From NCBI RefSeq assembly GCF_023898315.1, contig NC_064616.1, positions 535,327,102-535,391,101 of the forward strand: 64,000 nt of DNA, given 5' to 3'. Both the position numbers and the translations under genes were made by a program. How positions within the stretch are numbered: the stretch's first letter is position 1; each line of letters begins with the position of its first letter. Below are positions 43,785 through 53,960 of the stretch, one piece after another. Origin of the DNA: Schistocerca nitens. Lineage: Eukaryota; Arthropoda; Insecta; Orthoptera; Acrididae. The notes under the pieces were generated by a model. It was not told where the DNA came from. It did not search any database and saw only the letters and a program-made list of their open reading frames with translations.

Positions 43785-46480
43785 GGGCGTTGATTTTGTA
43801 GGTGGTCACATTTCTTCCTTCTTAGCGCTGTTCTAATCTGATGTGGAGAGTAACCATTACCTCTGAACACCGACTACAAATGTTCCAGCTCCTTTGTAAG
43901 GCTGTCTCCATCAGAAACAACATGAGCCCGGTGCACCAACGTTCTAAGGACGCCGGTAGTTTGTGCAGGATGATAACTCGACGCTTGCAGGTAAAGGTCC
44001 GTATGTGTTGGCTTACGCTAGACAGAATGCCCTAATGGCCCAACCACTCTCTTAGTAACCAAGACGTCCAAAAATGGCAAGCAACCATCCTTCTCTACTT
44101 CCATGGATGTTCTTGTGAATTGCGTTCAGATGTTGCAAGAACTGTGACAATTCTTCTTCACCATGGGCCACACTACAAAAGTGTCATCTACATATCGCCA
44201 GAAAACTTTCGGTTTAAGTTCTGCCGAGTCTAGTGCCCTTTCCTCAAAGTCTTCCATAAAAAATTTTACTACCAAATGCGAGAGAGGACTGCCCATGGCA
44301 ACACCGTCAGTCTGCTCAAAATATTCGTTGTTAAATAAAAAGTAGGTTGAGGAAAGGACGTGATGAAAAGCGCTGTTATGTCGGCCGTGAACTTATTGCT
44401 GATGAGCGACAAAGAATCCATAAGAGGAACCTTAGTGAAAAGTGAGATGACATCAAAGCTGACTAGTAAGTCAGTTTCACTGAGTTGAAGTGACTTCAGT
44501 CTACTGATAAAGTCAGCCGAGTTGCGAACATGATGCACGCACTTCCCCACAAAAGGTCTCAGTAAAGAGGCGAGATGTATCACTAAATCATACGTGGGGG
44601 CGTCAATATTACTGACGATCGGCCGTAACGGAACCTCTTTTTTATGGATCTTCGGAAGACCGTATAACCTGGGTAGTACAGAACTGTGAGGTCTTAGTCT
44701 TTTGGCCACTTCTTGCGGAATAGAAGAATTCAGCAGGTCTGATGCTTTCCTTTCCACTTTCGCTGTGGGGTCTTTGTCAATCTTCCGATACATTGGTTCA
44801 TTCAGCAAATTTTAGATCTTCCGATTATAAACCTCACGCGGCAACAGCACTGTATCGTTTCCCTTATCCGCTAGTACGACCACCGTGTGAGGATCTTCTC
44901 GTAGCTTTCGTAGTGCGGCCCTTTCCATGGCAGAAATGTTGCTCTTCTGACGTGGAGTTTTCGTGGGTACACGGCACGTTTCACGTCTTATTTTAGATTA
45001 GATTAGTAATTGTTCCACAGATCATGAATAAGACACTTCGTAATGATGTGGAACGTGTCAGGTTAATAAAAGGTGTCTATACAAGATATTACATTACACA
45101 AGATATTACATTACACAAGATATTACATGACACTCAATATTTTTAATTTTTAGTGGGGTTGGGGAAATTACCCACTTACTATATCCAAAAATTCATGTAA
45201 TGAGTAGAAGAAGTTGTCATTAAGAAATTATTTTAATTTCCTTTTAAATGGCTATCTGTCAAACTTTTGATGCTATTAGGTAAGTGACCAAAGACTTTTG
45301 TCGCAGCATAATTTACCCACTTCTGAGCCAAAGTTAGATTTAACCTTGAGTAGTGAAGATCATCCTTTCTCCTAGTGTTGCAGCCATGTACACTGCTATT
45401 ACTTTTTAACTCGTTCGGATTGTTAATAACAAAATTTCATACGTTAATATATACATTGTGAGGCTACAGTGAAGAACTGTAGCTCTTTAAATAAGTGGCT
45501 GAGGATGATCTTGGATGAGCTCCAGCAATTATTCTGATTACACGCTTTTGTGCAATGAACACTTTTTTACTCAGTGATGAGTTACCCCAGAATATGATGC
45601 CATACGAAAGCAGAGAATGAAAATAGGCGTGGTAAGCTAATTTACTGAGATGTATATCGCCAAAATCAGCAATGACCCTAATAGTATAAGTAGCTGAACT
45701 CAAACGTTTCAGAAGATCCTCAGTGTGTTTCTTCCACTTCAACCCCTCATCAGCACCTAGAAATTTTGAATATTCTACCTTAGCTACCGATTTCTGATCG
45801 AAGTCTATATTTATTAATGGTGTCATTCCAGTTACTGTGTGGAACTGTATGTACTGTGTTTTCTTCTGCAGCATCACTAGGAAGAGGTCTAACAGCTTCC
45901 TCAACAGCACTAATAAAATCAGTCAGAGGCAGGGTTCTCGGCGTAGGGGCGAAGTTCAAGCCTTTCCCAAGCACAGACATTGTCACCTTGTCTAAAACTT
46001 CATCCGTTAAATTGACCATGGGACGTCGTAAAGCATCTTCTTGCGGGAACGCTGCTGACAGCCGGGCGAACTTCGAAATCTGTCTTGAAGTAGACTCTTT
46101 ATGGACCCAGTCCGCTTTTGCCCAGGTCACGCCATCGACCCATGCCCAGGAAAGTGATGGCAGGCTGGATGCAATCTCCATACGTAGATGAAACAGCTGT
46201 TTCGATATGACGTCCAGTTTACGGCGAGTAAACCGGATCCTCTCTTTCCCTAGTGCTCAGCTCGCCTTTCATATAATGAATTTTGTTTGCAGCGGCGGTC
46301 TCGATAAAATGTCTCACTCTGGCAAACTTCGGGATAGGGCCATTGTCCCGACTCTTGAGTAAAAAACACAGAACTTAACAGTCTCGCTCGCTTATTGCGT
46401 AGCTTGTCCAACCTCTGGATTTGTAATGCCATCGCCTCCCCGAAGAGGTATCTGATGTGATTCTTGAAGTTTCCCTGTCG
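43785..46480 (-). pseudogene. Penelope-like RT protein, interrupted
   Basis: N-terminal region: RLDKLRNKRARLLSSV (about 46400), LGKGLNFAPTPRTLPLTDFI (about 45950) and VEEAVRPLPSDAAEE, where the nested LINE enters. It resumes with MERAALRKLREDPHTVVVLA (about 44900), the RT block LPRLYGLPKIHKKEVPLRPI, SFDVISLFTKVP, TDGVAMGSPLS and catalytic YVDDTF (44177-44194). Several frameshifts (near 46330 and 44330) and a stop in the FGRLGY region disable it. The linker ends at 43792 and the sequence jumps to the 3' repeat, so the GIY-YIG endonuclease is missing. Confidence 0.88.
44993..45860 (-). mobile_element. LINE fragment nested in the Penelope ORF
   Basis: 5'-truncated LINE 3' end. The frame reads KVEYSKFLGADEGLKWKKH, LLKRLSSATYTIRVIA, LAYHAYFHSLLSYGIIFWG and QKRVIRIIAGAHPRSS. 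The 3' UTR contains ATCATTACGAAGTGTC and a (TCTAA)n-type tail at 44993-45006. The PLE reading AAEE / IRRETC continues on both sides. Confidence 0.8.
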
Positions 46481-46537
46481 TATTGAATGTTCGATGAGAT
46501 TTCGGGATTGCAGCCGGATCATGTTGACTTCTTGCCA

Positions 46538-46582
46538 CGATATTTCGGCTGGCAATCGTCCAGCCATCTTCAGGTGAGTGTC
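46538..46582 (-). ncRNA. Hammerhead-ribozyme-like motif, 5' repeat
   Basis: Same motif as at 41221-41268: CTGAAGA (complement of 46567-46573), helix GGCTGG/CCAGCC, and GAAATATC (complement of 46539-46546). The two copies are identical over this stretch, as expected for terminal repeats. Confidence 0.5.
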
Positions 46583-46675
46583 CGTCACTGGAGACTGCAA
46601 GTTCCCGGAGTCAACTTTATAGCAAAAAATTGGCGCGAAAACACATGCGCATTTGGCTCCGTCACAGGAGCGTTC

Positions 46676-47412
46676 TCTATCGAAATCCACGCCCTCTGGA
46701 GCTACTGTTCTATCTGTGTTGCGCAGGCGCATGCGTAAAGGTGAAAACTACATGTCCGTCCTCTGTCAGAATGCGCGCCCGCATCGCTAAAACCAGACGT
46801 CAGATGTCGCCAGACGTGTCATTATGAATAAAATGTCTTCTCTCAGAGAGAATTAGAGAGATGACCGGGTCCCAAGTCTTGTCCAGCTGAAAACCGCCAT
46901 CACGATTTATAAGATTTTGCGCTAGGCGTATCTCCACAGATTCTTTAATTACTGAATCCCAGAAAGTTTTCGCTGGGGCCAAGATTTTCGTGGCAGAAAA
47001 ATCCATAGCGTGTCCTGTGGTAATACAGTACTCAGCTACGGCCGACTTACTGGGCTGCGAAAGGCGAGTGTGGCGTTCGTGTTCAACGCACCTTTCATGT
47101 ACTGTGCGTGTCGTCTTACCGATGTAAGCTTTGCCACACTGGCAAGGAATTTTATAGATCCCGGCATTCCGCAGACCGAGATCGTCCTTTACTGGATCGA
47201 GAAGGGCACTTTAACTTGATGTTTCCTTAGAGTCCTGCCTATTTCAGATGAAAGGTTGCCGACGTATGGAAGGAACGCCCTGGACTTGGATAGCTCCTTC
47301 TTGATTTTGTAGGTGGTCACGTTTCTTCCTTCTTAGCGCTGTTCTAATCTGATGTGGAGAGTAACCATTATCTCTGAACACCGACTCTAAATGTTCCAGC
47401 TCGTTTGTAAAA
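46676..47412 (-). mobile_element. Penelope-like element, copy B (partial, upstream in tandem)
   Basis: Only the C-terminal part is present. It begins with the RT-linker segment shared with copy A (CCACATCAGATTAGAACAGC) at 47412. Its 3' repeat is the 5' repeat of copy A, giving the head-to-tail partial tandem arrangement known for PLEs. Confidence 0.8.
46800..47219 (-). pseudogene. Penelope-like GIY-YIG endonuclease
   Basis: Reads GIYKIPCQCGKAYIGKT (about 47160-47110), RTVHERCVEHERHTRL, KSAVAEYCITTGHAMDFS, FWDSVIKESVEIRLAQNLI and NRDGGFQLDKTWDPVI, ending GDI at 46800. The GIY and YIG motifs, the catalytic Arg region and the Glu of KESVEI are retained. An upstream stop separates it from the linker, so it is not part of an intact ORF. 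Confidence 0.88.
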
Positions 47413-49616
47413 TTTTTTTTACCTATTATACATGAAAGTTTATCCTTTTATTCCAACTACCACACAATCTCATGTCAGCTGCCTGAGCGAAGCTGGTACT
47501 CAAGCTAATATACAAGAACATTAGCCCAAAGTACTGTCTTAAGTTAATTAAACGACCAATTTCAATGTTAAAATACTCAAAATACATAAAAAAACTGAAT
47601 TGGATGTACAGAATCCCACACACTACTAGCGTAAAAATTAGAGGCCATATCACTGAAGAATTAATTAATAAATCGCGTCTTAATTACTCAACTAATTTTC
47701 CCAGGTCCGCAGACAACACCGAGATATTATGTACATAGAGGAGGATTAGTTGGAGGGAACAGGATGAGTTTGATTTTCCCGGTTTATTTAATACAGAAAA
47801 CGCTCAATATGGCGAAATATAGCTCGGCTTCCTAGTCTTTTATTTCGAATCGTCATGGAAGCCACGCTGTGCTGGGCACATACAAGATCTGTCGCGTTGC
47901 GGGTATCTGCACCAGTTTGGGCCACCTAACTTGAAGGCAAGAATTCGGCCGCTCCAGTTTATTAGGTTGACTACAAGGACCTTTTCCTATACCCAGGAAG
48001 TGCCCTTTAGTTCGTCGACCGAGTCTTCAAATTGCCCGGAGAGCAGCTCTACACTCTATTCCGTTGCAATTACTACATGTGTCGAATCACGAGGTTCATC
48101 GTGCAGCAGCTACCACCATTTTGTGGCTAGTGTTGTTTCCCATTACCTTGGGAGCAGCCTTGTGTTAAGCATCTGCGGGTTGCTCTCGATGTTTACAATT
48201 TCGAAGCATGCAGCAACCAAGATGGTTGCAGCTCTGCTGTCGTTATTTAGCACCGCGAGATACCGGCGCTGCAAATCGACATGCAGCGTGGTAAGCTCTA
48301 TTTTCCGACCCCTTTTACTGTAACCGCATTTTTGACGTATGGTTAGCTTCTTTGTTGTAGTGAGACATATCAATTCATTTTGCACTCTCTCTAGCAACTG
48401 GTCCGTGTACTGAAGACACCGTTTTTCAGAATAAAATTCAGTCGTTCGTTGCAAATATATTTTTATTACGCCTTACTAGTTTCGACATATTAATTTTTCA
48501 TCTTCAGAAGCTTAAAGTATTAAGGATACTGTAAGCCTCTAGACCTCGGCTTAGTAAAAATGTATTTGCCACTGACGAAGGAATTTTATTCAGAAAAATA
48601 TATACTAGAGTTGCTAAAAATTACAGCCACGGGTAAAATGAGGAAGACATTATTGTTTGTATGAACTTTTGTTCTTCTGTAGCAATCCCATTGCTCTCCT
48701 CGCGGTTGCTTCATTGTGAATGATACGTTACGAAACGTGTGACAGGGCTGCCTTTCATTTGTGTATCGGTTCAAGAATAGATCATTGCCACATGACAATG
48801 ACTTTCATTGGTCTGTAACTTCCCAGCTCTCGCTTTAATCAGTTATTTACTCGGCCATTAACGCCTGCAGTAAAAAATGAAGTCCGACGCCTGAGACAGA
48901 AGATCAGTAGTTGAATGATCTGCTAGGGAACAATGACAGTTAGAACGATTAATTCAGACTCTTAACAGGAGAGATGACAGAGACCCCAGCTACAGTTATT
49001 CACCCAGTCAACCAATCACGCTACAGACGTGGCGACCGTGACAGTACGGACTAGGTTTCACAGACACTAAATTTTCTGTTAGCCGTGGTCGCGAGTTTCC
49101 AGTTGCTCACCGAACTACTGTTGTAATAGCGATGAAAAGGACGCAACCTTTTTTCCGTTAACCATACTCTGTAGGTGCCATCGAAATTCATTTCCAAATT
49201 CAGAGACTGGGTGGGCTCTTATCACTCTTTTTCTCATTGCAAGCAGAAATACTTTTGCCTTGAGGGAACGCTTGCGGAACAGGAACGGTGATTCGGCGAA
49301 CGCAGAAGGACAAAAGCTCGACGTCCTGCGTGGCGCAGTGGCTTCTCAAAGATGTTGCGGAAAGCAGCCTTTAAGGCCAATTCACACTGGCCGTAACGCC
49401 ACAGTCACGTCATGGCACCGTCAACTCACAAGGTGCATTCACATTGTCCGCCGGTTCACGGCACATCAAATCAGTTGAAGTCACGTGCTCTCAACTCGCA
49501 TGACTGTCCTCAACTTTTTTTTTTTTCGTTTTTCTTCTCGTGGGCATTGCGATCTTCGCAAGATGATTTTCAACTGTTTTTACATGCGAGGGGCACATAC
49601 ACGACGTGATGGCTTA
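47413..49616. other. Unassigned DNA
   Basis: Open frames of 130 and 103 codons on opposite strands (47931-48323 and 48143-48454) overlap; neither is recognised. Sequence around 48468-48506 has a weak Penelope-repeat-like look (CTGAAGATG... and GTCGAAACTAGT on the minus strand). The interval 49372-49500 resembles a short low-copy repeat but has no clear ends. Confidence 0.35.
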
Positions 49617-50813
49617 TGCATTGATCAGTCAGAACATTATGATCACCTACCTAATAGGTGGTATGTCCATCTCTATCACGGATAATAGCGGCGACGCGTT
49701 GTGGCATGAAAGCAATGAAGCCTTGGTAGTTCGCTGGAGGGAGCTGACACCACATCTGCACACACACACACTAATTCGCCTCCATTCCGGGGTGGGGGCG
49801 ATGAGCTCTGACGCCAAATTCAATCATATCCCAGATGTGTTCGATCGGGTTCAGATCTGGTGAGATGAGGGGCCAGCACATCAATTGGAACTCGCCACTG
49901 TGTTCCTCTAACAACTCCATCACGCTCTTGGCCTTGTCACATGGCGCATTACTTGTTGAAAAACGCCACTACCGTCGGGACGCATGATCGTCATGAAGGG
50001 GTGTATGTGGTCTGCAGCGAATGTACAGTACTCCGTGGACGTCATGGTGCCTTGCACGAGCTTCACTGCACCCAAGGATGCCCACTTGAATGTCCCCTAG
50101 AGCATAATGGAGCCGTCGCGAGCTTGTCTCCGTCTCGTAATACATATGTCAAGGAGCTGTTCCCATGGAAAACGACGGATTCGCGCCATCCCATCGGCAT
50201 GATGAAGAGAGTATCGGGATTCATCAGACCATGCAATGCTATGCCACTGCGCCAACGTCCAGTGCAAATGGTCACGTTTCCATTTCAATCGTAGTTGTCG
50301 ATGTCGTGGTGTTAACATTGGCACATGCATGGGTCGTCGGCTGCGGAGGCCCATCGTTAGGAATGTTCGGTGAACTGTGTGTTCAGATATACTTGTATTC
50401 TGCCCAGCATTAACGTCTAATGTTAGTTACGCCACAGTTCGCCGCCTGTCCTGTTTTACCAGCCTGCCCAGCTTCCGACATCCGACATCAGTAATGAGAG
50501 GTGGCCGCCCAACCTCACGACGCCTGGACATGGTTTCATCTTGGTTTCGCCACGTGTTGAAGACGCTCACCACAGAACTCCTCGACACCCAGCAAGTCTT
50601 GCAGCTTCCTAAACGCTCCTCCCGAGCCTCCGGGCCATCGCAATCTGCCCTTGGTCAAACTCAGATAGGTCGCAAGTATTGTCCATGCTACACACGGACA
50701 ACACGCCCACTGATACTACATGCACCGTGTGTCTGATCAGCATTCATTCTTCATCTGGACAGGTTTATATCGATAGTAGGTAGGTGGTCTTAATATTCTG
50801 GCTGATCAGTGTA
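49617..50813 (-). mobile_element. Tc1-like transposon, degenerate
   Basis: TIRs: TGCATTGATCAGTCAGAAC (left) and TACACTGATCAGCCAGAAT (right, reverse complement), both continuing to CACCTACCT. TA at 49615-49616 and 50814-50815. Size 1.2 kb. The minus-strand transposase includes RPMHVPMLTPRHRQLRLKW and WKSIAWSDES-like SIAWSDESRYSLH (50200-50300), and a tail with SPDLNPIEHIWD (about 49850). Frameshifted. Confidence 0.9.
50097..50354 (-). pseudogene. Tc1-like transposase, central part
   Basis: An 85-codon open stretch with PMLTPRHRQLRLKWKRDH, WTLAQWHSIAWSDESRYSL (first catalytic Asp) and an R-RFPWEQL-D segment, ending at GSIML, the start of the usual GSIMLWG. The reading continues frameshifted toward 49700. 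Confidence 0.85.
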
Positions 50814-50829
50814 TATGTGGATGGTGGAG

Positions 50830-51113
50830 ACCACAGCTCTACGAAAATTACATTTATTGGACTCAAACGATTTGCAAGTTGGAGGTATATACGAGTATTA
50901 CAGAAGGTGTACATTAGAGACAGAAGACGAAGTGCAAAACAACGCAAAAAAGTGTGTTCGTCCGAAAAATGCTAAATACGGGAAATTTCATATAGCATAC
51001 AAGGAGATCGAGGGAGAGTTATCTGCATTTGATAGGTATTTTAGGAAGTCGAAGCATCAGTTTTTTTTTCATTTGTTACGTTACGTTGCACCTAGAATTA
51101 CTAAAAGGAACAT
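50830..51113 (+). pseudogene. Possible PIF/Harbinger transposase N-terminal fragment
   Basis: Reads ETEDEVQNNAKKCVRPKNAK, GKFHIAYKEIEGELSAFDRY, FRKSKHQFFFHLLRYVAPRI and TKRNI. The pattern of an aromatic FH..., Y-EL, -F--YFR-S---F--LL--V-P-I-K matches the N-terminal region of Harbinger-type transposases. The catalytic domain is not found downstream. It starts right beside the Tc1-like element. Confidence 0.45.
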
Positions 51114-51597
51114 AGTAGTACTGGCTGCCATCAAATACCATGAAAACTTGGTATGTTTAAGATGCAGTTGTCATATCTTCCTCAACACTTGTCCCTTCAA
51201 GATTTACAGGTTTTTCTTACATCTTGTATTTGGCTTTTAATAGTTCAAGTGCCTTATCTGTAAAGGTTAGCTAGTGAAACCACACAAATATTGACCTCTG
51301 ATCTTTACAAAAACACATATTTAAACAAACAACTCTAATACATTACTTGATGTATGCTTCACAAAAACAGGATTCTGCCACTGTTGCAGTGACTGAATGT
51401 TTCAGTACATTTCCTTATGAAACATTACAAATGCCTGACAACATACAAATAAATTCCACTTACTAGTCACTCAGAGTCTATCCACAGTACTTTTTCCAAT
51501 TCGAGTTGCAGCCCTACTGCAGTCCATTTTATTATAAAATATTAAATACGGTAAGTATAAAAATCCATTACATAAATTTGACAGATGGAAAGTTCCA
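51114..51597. other. Unassigned DNA
   Basis: No recognisable coding or repeat structure. Confidence 0.4.
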
Positions 51598-51608
51598 ACG
51601 GAGTAACC

Positions 51609-51900
51609 GCAGTGGTAACACCAGTTCCCGTCGGATCGCGGAAGTTTACCGCTCATGGGCTTGGCTAACACGTAGATTGGTGACAGTCAAGAGTCTGCGA
51701 AGCGCCGTTGGCAAACGGGGTTCACTTAGCCCTCGTGAGGCCAATTGAGGACCTGCTTCACTGAGAAGCACCGGCTGACAATGGCTGGGAGAGCGGTGTG
51801 CTGACCACATGCCACTCTGTATCCACATCCCATGACTCCTATGGGATTAGAATGAAACGGCGATCGGCCGGTAGCGTTGAGCCCTCCGAGGCCTTCTCGG
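51609..51900 (+). mobile_element. SINE-D, 5S-rRNA-derived
   Basis: The first ~100 bases (GTGGTAACACCAGTTCCCGT, GGAAGTTTACCGCTCATGGG, CTTGGCTAACACGTAG) resemble the 3' two thirds of 5S rRNA, including the internal control region. The body contains CTCGTGAGGCCAATTGAGGA and GCGGTGTGCTGACCACATGC. TSD ACGGAGTAACC / ACGGAGTTACC at 51598-51608 and 51901-51911 (one mismatch). A second copy in the opposite orientation lies at 61388-61703. Confidence 0.85.
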
Positions 51901-52207
51901 ACGGAGTTACCTTGAGTTTTAGCAGATGGTAAGTAATTTAGTACGCCCATATCGTACAATTCAGACTGCTGCCTCAGTGCTTCACAAATTTTAACAAAAG
52001 AAATGACGAAACGTAACAGTTTATAATAAAAATAACGAATAACAGTCAACCATGAAAACCACGACGGAACTAAATATGGAGATGTACGCATAATTGTCTA
52101 TCAGGAGCAAATGAGCTCGGGATCACGTGATCAACAACGGACGGATGACGTCGGCCGCCAAAGCTTTTTCCCGAGATACCTTGACGGTGACGTGACGTGG
52201 CAGGACA

Positions 52208-52405
52208 AATGGTTCAAATGGCTCTGAGCACTATGGAACTTAACTGCTGAGGTCATCAGTCCCATAGAACTTAGAACTACGTAAACCTAACTAACCTAAG
52301 GACATCACATACATCCATGCCCGAGGCAGGATTCGAACCTGCGACCGTAGCAGTCACACGGCTCCAGACTGCAGCGCCTAAAACCGCACGGCCACCCCGG
52401 TCGGC
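52208..52405 (-). mobile_element. SINE-A copy
   Basis: Complete. An exact 12-bp TSD CGTGGCAGGACA lies at 52196-52207 and 52406-52417. Confidence 0.95.
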
Positions 52406-52417
52406 CGTGGCAGGACA

Positions 52418-53955
52418 GCCAGTATGGATGCCGTCATTAGAAATGCACTGTAGAATGTTTTGACGTGTGAAATGGCCTTTATATAGAGTCCAGCCCGGCT
52501 ACCTGCGACGCAGGGCGATGAGCCGTCCCACCGCCTTAGGTCCAGGTCCACGAGGGAGAGGCGCAGGCCGTGGCGCCGTTCAACGCCAGCACAGCCCCGC
52601 TGACATCGAGGAGACCGTCGCGCCGCCGCTAACACCGCCAATTGCAGATGCAAATCACTACCACGGAAGTGAGCTTTACGACCAGCTGCTGCCGCAGACG
52701 TGACGCGAGCTACGTCGAGCCGGTTGCTAGCAGCGATTGCAGTCCACAGCATGGGAGTGCCCACACGAAGTGCAGAACTGCGCACTTCCTACAAAATTGG
52801 ACGCACGAAGTGTGGAACTGCGCACGTAAAACGAGAAACTAAGTCCGGAGTTGAACGCCAGGTTTGAGCAGCAATCGCTCGCCACAGACGAAGTTAAAAA
52901 TTCATATGTTGAGGCCCTACGGGCCCACAGTGAGGAATTTTCGAGCCGTCTCGACTTGCAGGAGCAGGGTAAGTCGCTAGACCAGGTTTTGATTGGAAAA
53001 AAAAAAAATTAAGGAAGCGTGGGATAATATGGAAGTAAAACTCGGTTCGATAGATGTCAAGTTCAAATGTGTTGACGAGTTCGGCACACTGAGGCCGAAG
53101 AAACTAAGCTCGAGATGCTGAGCAAAACGGGTAGGAGAGTCCAGTACGACCATTTCTGGTCGCACCGAAATGTTCAGTACGCTGGAATCCCTGTTTGATT
53201 CAACAGAAGAAAACGAGAAAAATTTGATACAAGAATTTTGAAGAAAACTGTCACGCAATACGCGGACTTTAAATGATTAAACTTAGATTCCAAAATAGCT
53301 AATACGGTTGCCCGGGTAGTGCCTGTCCAACGAGTTTTTGAACCTGGGATAGAACAGCTGCTTTCGTATGAGACACGGGAAGGCGGAACAACGGCCACCC
53401 CAGCCCGGCACAACAGCCTGGGTCGGCCACTTGGGATTAGCCCCTCTTACCACCCCTCTGTCAGCTGCCGCAGGGGCCGGCACGCTACTGTCAATTCCAC
53501 CAGCTACGCCGGAAGGACTGGCTGCTGGAACTAACTGACCAGCGGAAAATGCTCCTACCGGAGCACAAAAAATACGAATATGTTCCTGTTTATTTAAAAG
53601 ACTGACTGAAAAGTGGTGTACCGGCAGTCACGTCTACCTTCCTCAGCACCTTTGAAAATTTTCCCAGAAATTTTGGCATGCGCACATATTGGCTTTTTTT
53701 TTAACATGCAACTCATATAACATTCCCAAGAGCTCTCCTAACTGTAACCCACTCAGACCCACTGGTCTATAGCTGTAAGTCTTTCATGCCCATGAACTCC
53801 CAGTTGCGCTTTCTCACTCACTCATTCAGTACAACTTACTGTCAAATATACCTTTGTGTTACTCTGTCACAGCCACAGTCCCCTTCGTTCTGTCCTACTG
53901 CTACAGTCACCTCTCTCTGTCACTGTCTTCCTCTTGCTGTCTTCCTTTCTGCTGC
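52418..53955. other. Unassigned DNA, possible retroelement remnant
   Basis: A GC-rich stretch (52460-52840) is followed by a charged, helical-looking plus-strand reading ELNARFEQQSLATDEVKN (about 52850) and an AHSEEFSSRLDLQEQ segment. This could be gag-like, but I cannot support a family. No LTRs were identified. Confidence 0.25.
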
Positions 53956-53960
53956 TACTG

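Larger units (their letters stand above)
41177..46676 (-). mobile_element. Penelope-like element, copy A (split by two LINEs)
   Basis: The minus-strand element runs from a 5' repeat (46676-46485) through the ORF to a 3' repeat that is now in two pieces (43709-43790 and 41177-41293). The two repeats share TGTTCGATGAGATTTCGGG, GATCATGTTGACTTCTTGCC and GAGACTGCAAGTTCCCGGAG, so they are the direct terminal repeats (pLTR) of a PLE. A LINE interrupts the 3' repeat and another interrupts the ORF. The GIY-YIG domain is deleted at the junction near 43790. Confidence 0.85.

Noticed and set aside
47931-48454. Overlapping opposite-strand frames of 130 and 103 codons as a host gene
   Set aside because: No motif, no supporting splice structure, and the overlap suggests chance.
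48468-48506. Hammerhead-like CTGAAGATG...GTCGAAACTAGT on the minus strand
   Set aside because: No stable helix II could be drawn between the two cores and there is no flanking Penelope coding sequence.
51609-51710. Possible 5S rRNA gene
   Set aside because: Truncated and substituted 5S-like head joined to a repetitive body with a TSD. It is a SINE.
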